NCBI RefSeq assembly: GCF_030012215.1
Contig: NZ_JASCXX010000009.1
Coordinates: 1 to 64,000, forward strand
Reading direction: 5' to 3'
Length of the DNA: 64,000 nucleotides
Origin: Anaerobaca lacustris
Lineage (GTDB): Bacteria > Planctomycetota > Phycisphaerae > Sedimentisphaerales > Anaerobacaceae
The translations under genes were made by a program, and so were the position numbers. The notes below the pieces were generated by a model. That model was not told the origin of the DNA, ran no database searches, and saw nothing but the letters and a program-made list of their open reading frames with translations. Positions 1 through 7,590 of the stretch are shown piece after piece (position 1 is the stretch's first letter; each line of letters opens with the position of its first letter).

Positions 1-192
1 TAAGTGCATCAACGACTGCTTGTCTCTCTCTTTGAAGAACGGTGTCCTATTACCATGTATATCCAAATCCTGGCTCTGGCCTTCTATGAAGCGCCGGAAG
101 TCTTGTCGGAGATAGTCCACGATCGCCCCATGTTGCGTCTTCAAGTCCGCTATGGCAGGGCTCTGCCCTTCTTCACTTGCTGTCACTGTCAT
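1..192 (-). CDS. hypothetical protein, N-terminal part, cut by the left edge
   Basis: An open frame of 64 codons runs from an ATG at 192-190 down to base 1 with no stop, so the gene continues outside the window. A GGAG Shine-Dalgarno sits 6 bases before the ATG. The visible part (starting MTVTASEEGQ) is hydrophilic, has no signal peptide or membrane segment, and has a mixed charged helix-like composition (residues 25-64). I do not recognise a family. It is divergent from the operon starting at 796 and shares the 193-795 gap with it. It may be part of the same element or its left neighbour; the short fragment does not decide. Confidence 0.55.
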   Translation of the reverse strand, partial: MTVTASEEGQSPAIADLKTQHGAIVDYLRQDFRRFIEGQSQDLDIHGNRTPFFKERDKQSLMHL

Positions 193-795
193 GGTTGACT
201 CCAACCGGGTCTCTTGCTGAATCGTGCCGCATATCGTGTACTGTTTCGAAAGCCATAGACAACTATTCCTGGTGGAAGAGCGAACGGATCGCACTTATGT
301 CAATGATACTGTCGTGCGGGCAGTAGTACGTGTCAAGTCTCGGTCGTTCTGATTTGTATGCCGACGGTGTTGTATCCGCCCGAACATCCTTGCCTGCGAA
401 CAACAGGCCACACATGACGGTCCGCTAGGAACGCTCTCTTGGCTGTAAAGGGAGACGCGCGGTCGTAGGGTCAGCTCGCAACACAATCATGTATTCAGAC
501 TGAAGATTGTGGCACGGCGGCACCCTCATCTGGGGGCATGTCTGTTGAAATCGTGTTGATTCACAACACCGTATCTCGTTGTATCCAAGGCCCTTACAAG
601 CAACAACAAGTCGTCAACAAATTCCCTAACTATTGGATACACATGGACTTACAAGAACATTGTATATATGGATGCCGAGGCCGGATTGCTGTGTGCCTAG
701 CAGTTGATGTGTGACAATTGTGAATACAGGAATGGCTGTCGCGCCTGTCCCGGCCAGCGCGCGGTCCAGCCGGCTTTGATGCAAGGGCAATCGAA
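193..795. other. non-coding divergent intergenic region
   Basis: About 600 bases between the truncated minus-strand gene and the first small gene of the plus-strand operon. It is visibly richer in A+T than its surroundings. I see no credible coding frame in it. An AT-rich stretch near 655-670 could contain a promoter, but no good -35/-10 pair stands out. The one distinct structure is the inverted repeat at 553-569, listed separately. The region probably holds the divergent promoters of both flanking units. Confidence 0.5.
553..569. promoter_or_regulatory. 6-5-6 inverted repeat, operator-like
   Basis: GTGTTG-ATTCA-CAACAC is a perfect inverted repeat with 6-base arms and a 5-base spacer, about 230 bases before the first gene of the accessory operon. 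The size suits a dimeric repressor site. A short repeat like this can also arise by chance, and no cognate regulator is assigned. Confidence 0.3.
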
Positions 796-969
796 ATGAT
801 CAAGAAAATATTCGAGGCGATTGAATCGTTTTGTAGGGCAGTCATCTACATGCTCGTACTCGTCATGGGCATGACTGTTGCCAGTATTGCGACCTATGCC
901 GTCCTGTTCTGCGCGTTTCGCTTGGCACAATTTCTCTGGCTGGCATTTTTTCGGGAGTCATGGTTATGA
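796..969 (+). CDS. 57-residue membrane protein
   Basis: ATG at 796 follows an AAGGG Shine-Dalgarno by about 8 bases and the frame stops at TGA 967-969. The protein has a short charged start (MIKKIFEAIESF) and then a long hydrophobic stretch from about residue 16 to 52, enough for one long or two short membrane helices. Its stop overlaps the next start as ATGA (966-969), which implies translational coupling and supports it being real despite its size. It appears to be the first gene of the operon. Function is unknown; single-pass helpers of membrane ATPases are one possibility. Confidence 0.6.
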   Translation: MIKKIFEAIESFCRAVIYMLVLVMGMTVASIATYAVLFCAFRLAQFLWLAFFRESWL

Positions 970-1586
970 GCCTGATCGATATCCTATTTCGGCGTTCGCC
1001 GAAGAACGCGGCAACTCCAAACGTCCAGCCCGCCCCGCCAGCTACGTCAGCGCAGTCCAGCGCCAGCGCACCCATCGAACCCCTGGAGCGGAATGTCGAG
1101 GTCCGTTCAATCCGGGGCCTACTGAACGATCTGCACCGCCTGGATGGCCGGTACCGCAGCGCCGAGGGCGAGCTGATCAGCCGCTGTGAGGCCGAGGAAG
1201 GCATTGTTTTGACCTGCGGCCATATCGGGACGGCGTTTCGTCCCAGTCCTGAAAAGGACCGTGCGGAAACATGGATTGCCGGCCTGTGCACCTACTGCGT
1301 CCGCGAATACCAGTCCCTCGTCGAGAAGGGCGAACTCGATGCGCTCCAGGCCGAGCGACTTTCACTCATCTGCAACGAGTGCGCCCGAATGACTACATCG
1401 GGCCACTTGTGTTGCCCCCGGCATTCCACGAAGGTGACTGCCGAGGACGGGAGCACAAAGTACATCGACCCCGACACGGCCAAGAGCGCATCGCGGCAAA
1501 GCACGATCGTCAAGGCCCTCAGCGTCCTCCAATATCTGTTCGGTGACCCACAAAACCCGCAGAAGCAAGGGACCAATCAGGAATAG
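966..1586 (+). CDS. multi-cysteine putative zinc-binding protein
   Basis: A 206-residue protein started at ATG 966, which overlaps the upstream stop and has GGGAG about 8 bases before it; ATG 960 is in frame but too close to that site. Residues 12-40 are a Pro/Ala/Ser-rich linker. Residues 74-153 hold Cys74, Cys84-x-His86, Cys108-x2-Cys111, Cys136-x2-Cys139, Cys149-Cys150 and His153. This pattern fits two zinc-binding knuckles such as zinc ribbons or treble clefs. The C-terminus is polar. No known family is recognised. The position directly before the HerA-like ATPase suggests a partner in DNA or protein handling, but that is inference. Confidence 0.7.
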   Translation: MSLIDILFRRSPKNAATPNVQPAPPATSAQSSASAPIEPLERNVEVRSIRGLLNDLHRLDGRYRSAEGELISRCEAEEGIVLTCGHIGTAFRPSPEKDRAETWIAGLCTYCVREYQSLVEKGELDALQAERLSLICNECARMTTSGHLCCPRHSTKVTAEDGSTKYIDPDTAKSASRQSTIVKALSVLQYLFGDPQNPQKQGTNQE

Positions 1587-1590
1587 ACTC

Positions 1591-3909
1591 ATGCTTGGAT
1601 ACATACACTTCATCTCGTCCGTTTGGTTGCTCCTGTTGCCGTCGGTGCTGACACCGGCCGAACCGGCTTGCCCGGGGCAGGCCGAGGCCGTGTACTCGCT
1701 GAATCGTTACGCATTCACAGATTGGGAGGAATTTGCCATGGGCAGAAACAAAGATCCATCGACTCGACGCTATCTCTTCGAGAAGCCGGCGCATCGATTC
1801 ACATCGCTGGAGCCAGATGAGCAACTCCTGGCCCTTGAGGCAGAACTGCGGCGTCGTGAGAAACTCCACGACCCATATGTCCAGTGGCTCATCGAAAAAG
1901 CGGCGATGTGCAGTGACACCAACCGGCAGTGGGCCCGTGACCAATTGCGCATGGTCATCGAGGCCGACCGCATCGAAGACATGCGCACCGGCGACGCCTT
2001 TCGCCCCCTGGCACCACCCCAACTCCTGGGCGACGGCGACCTGCATCTGCTCGATCAGGTGGATGGCGTGCCCTGGAAAGTCCCGTGGACAGCGCTGCCG
2101 CGTGGCCTGCTCGTTACCGGTCCCCAAGGCGCAGGCAAGACGCGGCTTATGATCTGGCTGTGCAAGCAGCTCAACGCCGCCAACCCCCCGATTCCGTGGT
2201 TTTTGGTCGATCCAAAGCTCGAATTCAAGAACTGGGCCAGCCATCTGGGCGCGATCTACATCGACGCCGAACGTCCCGACATCGGCATCGACCTGTCGCC
2301 CCCGCCGGGTCTGACGTACGAAACATGGCTTCCATCGCTCGTCCCACAGATCGGCGAGATTGTCGGCGTGATCTATGGCACCGAAATCCTCCAGCAAGCG
2401 GCCCAGATCTGCATCGAACTGCGGGATCGCTACATGAGCCAGTCGGGCCGCTCCACAGAGATATGCCTCCAGGATCTCAATGACGCGATCCCCCTGGTCA
2501 GGGGGGCATCGAGCTGGCGCCGCGGCGGGTACAGGGACGCTGTGCTCACTGGTCTGTCGCGCATCCTCTCCGGCGGCGGCAATCTCTTCAAATGTCGCCG
2601 AGGGATCGATCTCAACAGGCTCTTCGGACGCAATGTGGTCTTTGGCACGCGGTCGGTCACGGACGATTTCGCGACGAGGTTCTTGGCCCTATATCTGTTG
2701 TGGTATCTGCAGGAAGCCGAACGGCATGCAGCGCCGACCCAGCAGCCCAAGAGCGTCCTGATCATCGACGACGCCAGCCGTTACATCGGCGCCAGAGAGG
2801 GCTCCACCGGCAGAGCGCTGTCGAGCATCGGTTCGATTCTGACGACAATGCGATCCAGCGGCAGATGCTTCGTGGCCGTCAGCCAGATTCCGCACCTGAT
2901 CGATCCGGGCGTTTGCGCTCTGATGCACACGGTCGTAGATATCGGAGGCCTTCACCATGCCGCCGACACGCAATTGCTGGCGCGGATGATGGGCCTGACC
3001 GAACCGCAGCGTCAGGCCTTGACGTCGCTGGGTCAACGAGAGGCTGTGGGTCTTTGCGGTGGCTCGGCTTGGCCCCGGGCGGTTCATGGCCGCGTTCCGG
3101 AGGTCGCAGATCCTACGGGTGTGGGGACGGCTCAGGCAACGGACCTTCCCGAACTAGAAACCGAGCCCTACACGAATCTGCCGGACCTGGTCCAAACCCA
3201 TTGTACGCCTGAGGACTCCAGCCGGCCGGCCGGCGAGCCGCCGGCGACAGTGCCGGCGAGCCCGGCGACACCGGATCACGGCGAACCGTCGTCGGATCTG
3301 GCGGCAAATGAAAAGATGCTCGCTCTCGATATCGTGACGTCTCTGGCCTCGACATTGCGCCAGCGTCAGCAGCGCCTGGGCCTATCCGCCAGGCAACTCG
3401 AAGATCGCAAGCAGGCACTGGTCAACAAGGGGCTCATCGTAGAGGTGCCGCTTGGAAAAGCCTTGATGCTGGCGCCAACGCAGCAACTCTATCGGCTACT
3501 GGGCATCGAATGTCCCTACAAGCGCAACGCATGGGAAATGCATTCGTTCCTCGTGCTTCTCGCCGCCAAACTGATCGAATCCGATCCCCTGGTCAAATCC
3601 GTCAAGACCGAGGTCTCTCTGGGTGACGCGAACTCGACGGTGGACCTGATCGGTTATCTACACGACGGAGAGCGTCACGCATTCGAGGTTATCCATCGAA
3701 CGGTCACGAATATCGCTGCCACCGCCGCCAAACTCGAGGGCAAGGCCTTCTCACAGGTCCGGTTCTTGTGCTCCGACTTCAACATCAAAGAGCGCGTCTG
3801 GGCCACGCTTCGCAATGCCGGTTTTGGCGATGAGTTTTTGGCCACGATCCGCTGCGATCTCTTCGGGGCCTTGCTGCGGGCACACCAGGGCAGGAGGAAA
3901 AACGCATGA
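1591..3909 (+). CDS. HerA/FtsK-type ATPase with a possible nuclease-like C-terminal domain
   Basis: A 772-residue P-loop ATPase. The Walker A motif GPQGAGKT is near residue 177 and a Walker B motif VLIIDDA near 389-395, followed by a polar sensor-like stretch (VAVSQIPHLID). This order matches the HerA/FtsK/VirD4 translocase superfamily. The region from 680 (STVDLIGY, then AFEVIHRT) resembles the D...E-x-hydrophobic core of PD-(D/E)xK folds, but the lysine position is unclear. ATG 1591 has AGGA 8 bases upstream and adds a hydrophobic N-terminal segment (residues 5-20), as in membrane-anchored coupling proteins. ATG 1738 has a stronger GGAGG site and would give a soluble form. The product could pump DNA through or to a membrane; conjugative coupling is possible, but no relaxase is nearby. 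Confidence 0.75.
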   Translation: MLGYIHFISSVWLLLLPSVLTPAEPACPGQAEAVYSLNRYAFTDWEEFAMGRNKDPSTRRYLFEKPAHRFTSLEPDEQLLALEAELRRREKLHDPYVQWLIEKAAMCSDTNRQWARDQLRMVIEADRIEDMRTGDAFRPLAPPQLLGDGDLHLLDQVDGVPWKVPWTALPRGLLVTGPQGAGKTRLMIWLCKQLNAANPPIPWFLVDPKLEFKNWASHLGAIYIDAERPDIGIDLSPPPGLTYETWLPSLVPQIGEIVGVIYGTEILQQAAQICIELRDRYMSQSGRSTEICLQDLNDAIPLVRGASSWRRGGYRDAVLTGLSRILSGGGNLFKCRRGIDLNRLFGRNVVFGTRSVTDDFATRFLALYLLWYLQEAERHAAPTQQPKSVLIIDDASRYIGAREGSTGRALSSIGSILTTMRSSGRCFVAVSQIPHLIDPGVCALMHTVVDIGGLHHAADTQLLARMMGLTEPQRQALTSLGQREAVGLCGGSAWPRAVHGRVPEVADPTGVGTAQATDLPELETEPYTNLPDLVQTHCTPEDSSRPAGEPPATVPASPATPDHGEPSSDLAANEKMLALDIVTSLASTLRQRQQRLGLSARQLEDRKQALVNKGLIVEVPLGKALMLAPTQQLYRLLGIECPYKRNAWEMHSFLVLLAAKLIESDPLVKSVKTEVSLGDANSTVDLIGYLHDGERHAFEVIHRTVTNIAATAAKLEGKAFSQVRFLCSDFNIKERVWATLRNAGFGDEFLATIRCDLFGALLRAHQGRRKNA

Positions 3910-4124
3910 ATCAGATCAGCTTGAAAAAAGTGCTATGGGCTTTCATCGCCCTGCTGTTGCTATCGCGGACCGGACGAATCGTCCAGTTCTTCGAGACGCT
4001 GGACCTCGGTGGCATCCTGACGCTGGAGCCGCTTCGCAACTCACCGGAGGGGGGCCGTTTTCTCGTCACGGTGGCCCTCCTGGCCCTGGCCTTTGTCACA
4101 ATCCACTCGTTCTTTCGAAAGTGA
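3906..4124 (+). CDS. small membrane protein
   Basis: A 72-residue protein whose ATG overlaps the ATPase stop (ATGA, 3906-3909), so it is probably translated by re-initiation. Two hydrophobic segments lie at about residues 8-20 and 52-67, separated by a polar loop, and the chain ends in a basic tail (FFRK). No family is recognised. Its tight coupling to the ATPase gene suggests a small membrane partner. Confidence 0.6.
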   Translation: MNQISLKKVLWAFIALLLLSRTGRIVQFFETLDLGGILTLEPLRNSPEGGRFLVTVALLALAFVTIHSFFRK

Positions 4125-4133
4125 GGTTTCCCC

Positions 4134-4832
4134 ATGAACGAAGAGCCACAACTGCAGCAAGACGATGACAACTCCGAAAGTACCTTCCCCAACGATAGCG
4201 AGAATCCAGGCAATCCTCCGGAAGATCACGTCGCCGATGAACCCGTCGTCGACCCTCAAGCCGATGACACTGCGGGTCTGCGAGGTCCGTCCGCATCGCA
4301 GGTCAGACGGCTCGACACACGCCTTCGCCGGTTGACGCGGGCATATCTGAACCAGACGAACCGATTGGAGTCGTATCTGCAGATCGTCACCGCGTGCCAG
4401 AAGCAGACCGCTGAGTTCGCCAACCATGTAATCGAGCGCCACGCGCTGCACCCGGCGGTCGAGGCCGTCGATCTCCTGACCGGTTTGATCGGCCAACTGA
4501 ACGACCAGGCCAACGATCTCCTCGATGCCGCAGCGCATTGCCCGATGTTTGATCCCTTATTCGGTTCGATCGCCGAGGCGACCAGGATGGCACACGCCAA
4601 GTGTGAGCATCTGGACATGCGGTCCATCTGTCCGGCGCCGCTCGACGAGCTCGACATTGACAAGCATGAGATCCGCCAGGCCGTCTGCACCGACGACCCC
4701 GACAAACACAGGAGAGTCGAACGCACCCTCATCTCCGGCCTGATCTATCGCGGCGCCGTGCTGCGACGGGCCAAGGTCTCCGTGTATCGCCACATCCCGC
4801 AAGAACCACAGAATCGAAAGGAAAACCCATGA
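4134..4832 (+). CDS. GrpE-like nucleotide exchange factor (divergent)
   Basis: A 232-residue protein with GAGG about 7 bases before the ATG. Residues 1-45 are strongly acidic, 53-155 are predicted to be long helices (RLDTRLRRLTRAYLNQTNRL), and 165-222 look like the small GrpE beta domain: DIDKHEIRQAV matches the F-D-P-x-x-H-E-A-V region, and GLIYRGAVLRRAKVSVYR matches the conserved GY-x-x-x-x-R-V-L-R-P-A-x-V-x-V end. The same domain order is known from bacterial GrpE. Its stop overlaps the start of the Hsp70 gene (ATGA at 4829), which strongly supports a cochaperone role: release of ADP from that Hsp70. The assignment rests on pattern and context, not a database hit. Confidence 0.65.
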   Translation: MNEEPQLQQDDDNSESTFPNDSENPGNPPEDHVADEPVVDPQADDTAGLRGPSASQVRRLDTRLRRLTRAYLNQTNRLESYLQIVTACQKQTAEFANHVIERHALHPAVEAVDLLTGLIGQLNDQANDLLDAAAHCPMFDPLFGSIAEATRMAHAKCEHLDMRSICPAPLDELDIDKHEIRQAVCTDDPDKHRRVERTLISGLIYRGAVLRRAKVSVYRHIPQEPQNRKENP

Positions 4833-6409
4833 AGACCAAAACAGACAGCATCCAATTCTACCTGGGCATCGACCTGGGCACCACGACGACGCAGATGGCC
4901 GTCCTCGATGAAACGGGCGCTGCGAAGGTCATCCCCAACGCCGACGGCGACCTGACCACACCGTCGATCGTCTCGGTCGCCGGCAAGAACCCCGTGGCCG
5001 GCCGGGCCGCCAGGCAGGACAAGTTCGTCGAACCCGAACGGGTGGCTGAACTCTTCAAGCGGTACCTGCACGTCGAGCCGCCGCCGGCGCTCGTAACCTC
5101 AGCGGACGGCACCCCGTTCAATCCTGTGATGCTCTCGGCCGAACTGCTGCACTATCAAAAGCACAGCGCCGAGCGAATCACAGGCCACACGTTCAAGAAG
5201 GCCGTCATCGGGGTCCCCGCCTACTTCGAGCAGCCGGCCCGCCTGGCCACCAAACAAGCCGGCCTCGTCGCCGGTTTCGAAGAGGTCCGCATTGTCGACG
5301 AACCGACGCTCGCCGCCGTCTTCTACGGCCTGGCCAAGGGCAAGGCCGCCAGGATCGCCGTCTTCGACTTCGGTGGCGGCACTTTCGATATCAGCATCAT
5401 GGACGCCAAAGAAGACGGTCAGATCGAACCGCTGGCCGTGGACGGCGACCCGGAGTGCGGCGGCAGCAATGTCGATGAAGCCATCTTCCAGCAGGCCAGG
5501 CAGTTCGTCTCGGGCAAAGGCGGCCAGTTGAGCCCGGAAAAGGACCTCGCCGAATGGCTCGAGGTCCTCGACCGGTGCCGACAGGCCAAAGAGACCCTCG
5601 CGCGCAGGGACACCGCCGTGATTCCCGTGCGGATCGGCGAGACGCGCACTTCGATGGAACTGACCTACGACCAGTTGAAGGAGCTTTGCCACGACATCAT
5701 CGAGAACCTGCGGCAGTGCTGCCAACGGGCCCTGGAAAAGGCGAAACTCCAGCCCTCACAAATCGACACCGTCCTGCTGGTCGGTGGCAGCACGCGCCTG
5801 CGCTTTGTCCCGGAGTTGGTCCGGGAGATTTTTGGCAAAGACCCGGTGACCGACGCCGACCCGGACATGACGGTAGCCAAGGGCGCCGCCATCGTCTCGG
5901 CAGCCTGTTTTGGCAAGCCCGATCAGACCATCCTCGTCGAGAACAGAAAATACCTGGCCTCGGCGGTCCGGCCCCAGATAACAATCGCGCCGCGAGACCT
6001 CTGTGTCGCCGTTGTCAGGAAAAAGAACAACGGAGACAGGGAGGAGTACAACGTTCCCATCATCCCGGCCGGGTCCCGACTGCCGTACGAGGCGAAGGAG
6101 CGATTCAGTCCGGTCGATGCCGCAACGAATGCCGTATACGTGAAACTCTACGCCGGTCACGCCGGCGAACGGTCCAGTAGCTGCACGCCGTTGCAGGAAG
6201 CCGAGGTCCAGGTCCAGCCCACCGATCAGGCGAACAACACCGACCGCATCGAGTTCGCCATCCACATGGACGCCGAAGGTCTCGTCGATCTCAATGTGCG
6301 CGACATGCTGCTGGATCGGCCTGTGCCGATCCGGTTCAAGCTCGATACCGGGCTCTCGGACAGTGATATCGAAGAGGCCCGAAAACAGCTTCGGGCTAGG
6401 CACAAATAG
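4829..6409 (+). CDS. lidless Hsp70 (DnaK-like) chaperone
   Basis: A 526-residue Hsp70, shorter than the 610-640 of ordinary DnaK. The nucleotide-binding domain is complete: phosphate-1 loop GIDLGTTTTQMAVL (about 12-25), phosphate-2 AVFDFGGGTFDIS (about 177-189) and adenosine loop VLLVGGSTRLRFVPEL (about 314-329). A beta substrate-binding domain follows (about 390-510), ending VDLNVRDMLL as in other Hsp70s, and the chain stops soon after, so the alpha-helical lid is absent. ATP-driven binding of peptides is expected, with faster or weaker substrate holding. It lies between a GrpE-like and a vWA gene in the mobile operon and is unlikely to be the housekeeping dnaK. Confidence 0.9.
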   Translation: MKTKTDSIQFYLGIDLGTTTTQMAVLDETGAAKVIPNADGDLTTPSIVSVAGKNPVAGRAARQDKFVEPERVAELFKRYLHVEPPPALVTSADGTPFNPVMLSAELLHYQKHSAERITGHTFKKAVIGVPAYFEQPARLATKQAGLVAGFEEVRIVDEPTLAAVFYGLAKGKAARIAVFDFGGGTFDISIMDAKEDGQIEPLAVDGDPECGGSNVDEAIFQQARQFVSGKGGQLSPEKDLAEWLEVLDRCRQAKETLARRDTAVIPVRIGETRTSMELTYDQLKELCHDIIENLRQCCQRALEKAKLQPSQIDTVLLVGGSTRLRFVPELVREIFGKDPVTDADPDMTVAKGAAIVSAACFGKPDQTILVENRKYLASAVRPQITIAPRDLCVAVVRKKNNGDREEYNVPIIPAGSRLPYEAKERFSPVDAATNAVYVKLYAGHAGERSSSCTPLQEAEVQVQPTDQANNTDRIEFAIHMDAEGLVDLNVRDMLLDRPVPIRFKLDTGLSDSDIEEARKQLRARHK

Positions 6410-6449
6410 CCCCGGCCGCCATGGCCACAAGATGGAAAAGGAGCAGATC

Positions 6450-7175
6450 ATGAACGAACTCTTGGAGTTGATCGACTCGGCAACGCGCGCAGGCGCCGAT
6501 CTTCTCAAGCGGCTGTCGGCCGGCGCGTTCAAGGCCAACACAGCCGTCAGTATGCGGCAGCCGCCTTCACCCTCGGTCACCGACGACAACGCACCACGGG
6601 ATACAGCGATAGTGATCGACGTATCCGGGAGCATGGGAGCCTGTGACTATCCGCCTTCGCGGCTCGATGGCGGAATCCAAGCGGGCATGACGTACGCCCA
6701 CGCCCGCGCCATGACGCATCCTGGCGACCGGATCGCGGTCATCTCGTTCAGTGATGAGGCCCAGGTCGTACTGCCGCTGACGCCTGTCACCAAGAGAAGG
6801 ACAATCCAAACGGCGCTTCGCAAGTTGACAATTGAAGGCGGCACGGATCTGGCCAAGGGGCTTGAGGCCGCGGCCCGGCTCTTTGAAGACGAAGGGTCAA
6901 CCGGCCGTCGAAGGCACGTCGTCATGCTCACCGATGGGCGGGGAGGCGAGCCGCTGAAGCAGGCCGCCAAACTCAAGAACAAGCTCGGCGCGGTAATCGA
7001 CGTCGTGGGCATCGGCGGAACGCCCGACGCGGTGAACGAAGCGCTGCTGCGCCAAGTCGCCACGACCGATCCCGGTGGCTTCTGCCATTACCGGTTCATC
7101 CGGGACCCCGAGACGCTGTCGAGCCACTACAAGCAGTTGGCCAAAGGCCTCGTCTGGAACGGACCTGCAGAATGA
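6450..7175 (+). CDS. von Willebrand factor A domain protein
   Basis: A 241-residue protein started at ATG 6450, which has AAAAGGAG 6 bases upstream; longer in-frame starts lie inside the Hsp70 gene. After an N-terminal helical part (1-45), a complete metal-ion-dependent adhesion site is visible: DVSGS at 57-61, Thr132 in GGTD and Asp162 in TDG. There is no signal peptide or membrane segment, so it should act in the cytoplasm as a metal-dependent protein-interaction module. vWA proteins are often paired with ATPases, here possibly the Hsp70 or the HerA-like protein. The 3' end contains an 18-base sequence repeated at 10837. Confidence 0.85.
   Translation: MNELLELIDSATRAGADLLKRLSAGAFKANTAVSMRQPPSPSVTDDNAPRDTAIVIDVSGSMGACDYPPSRLDGGIQAGMTYAHARAMTHPGDRIAVISFSDEAQVVLPLTPVTKRRTIQTALRKLTIEGGTDLAKGLEAAARLFEDEGSTGRRRHVVMLTDGRGGEPLKQAAKLKNKLGAVIDVVGIGGTPDAVNEALLRQVATTDPGGFCHYRFIRDPETLSSHYKQLAKGLVWNGPAE
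7155..7172 (+). repeat. 18-base direct repeat, copy 1
   Basis: TGGAACGGACCTGCAGAA at the end of the vWA gene recurs exactly at 10837-10854. The match continues, with one extra base, through GATGGAG and resumes at an ATGG. By chance an exact 18-mer would rarely repeat within 64 kb. Confidence 0.7.
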
Positions 7176-7189
7176 TGGAGGTCGCGACC

Positions 7190-7276
7190 ATGGCGCTATG
7201 CTCACAGACCATCAGTATAACCGTCCGGAGTCCGCCGATTCCGGTCACAGTGACGACCTTGTCGACGAGCATATGA
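7190..7276 (+). CDS. possible 28-residue peptide (uncertain)
   Basis: ATG 7190 has a strong GGAGG about 8 bases upstream and lies at the place equivalent to the ATG of the gene at 10870 within the repeated initiation region. The frame runs 28 codons (MALCSQTISITV...) and its TGA (7274-7276) overlaps an ATG at 7273 that is in frame with the membrane protein at 7288. It could be a coupling leader peptide or a decayed start. Composition gives little support. Confidence 0.25.
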   Translation: MALCSQTISITVRSPPIPVTVTTLSTSI

Positions 7277-7287
7277 AAGGGATAACG

Positions 7288-7590
7288 ATGGGCCTGCTCA
7301 CAAACCTGATCCTCGGCCTCGGTCATCTGCTGCTGGTGGCAGTGGACCTGCTGTTTGTCCTTCTGCTGGCCAGAATGCTCAGCTACCGATGGCACAGCCG
7401 CTGGCTGATGGCTGTCAACGCAGCGGGCAAGCCGTATCTCGATTGGCTTACCGGACGAATCGAGCGGACCTTGCGCCGTGTCGGTCAGAAAGCCCCCTCC
7501 GAAAGGATTGTGCTGTTTGTCGCGATGGTGGCGATCAGCCTCATGCGGCTTCTGTTCACCGGCTGGCTTGCTGGGAAGCGCTATCTATGA
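7288..7590 (+). CDS. two-helix membrane protein, YggT-like
   Basis: A 100-residue protein with two hydrophobic segments (about 8-27 and 76-93) around a basic, helical middle (residues 28-75). This layout and the Leu-rich first helix resemble the YggT family, but I am not sure of membership. ATG 7288 has GAAAGGGA 5 bases before it; in-frame ATGs at 7273 and 7198 would add a short acidic N-terminus. Its stop overlaps the next start (ATGA at 7587). Function is unknown; it would place a basic loop at the membrane near the chaperone proteins. Confidence 0.6.
   Translation: MGLLTNLILGLGHLLLVAVDLLFVLLLARMLSYRWHSRWLMAVNAAGKPYLDWLTGRIERTLRRVGQKAPSERIVLFVAMVAISLMRLLFTGWLAGKRYL

Noticed and set aside
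1519-2397. 292-codon minus-strand frame opposite the HerA-like ATPase
   Set aside because: The plus-strand frame has Walker motifs and the frame here has none.
4829-6409. Hsp70 gene as the housekeeping dnaK
   Set aside because: It is too short, lacks the lid, and lies within a mobile operon and not with standard heat-shock genes.
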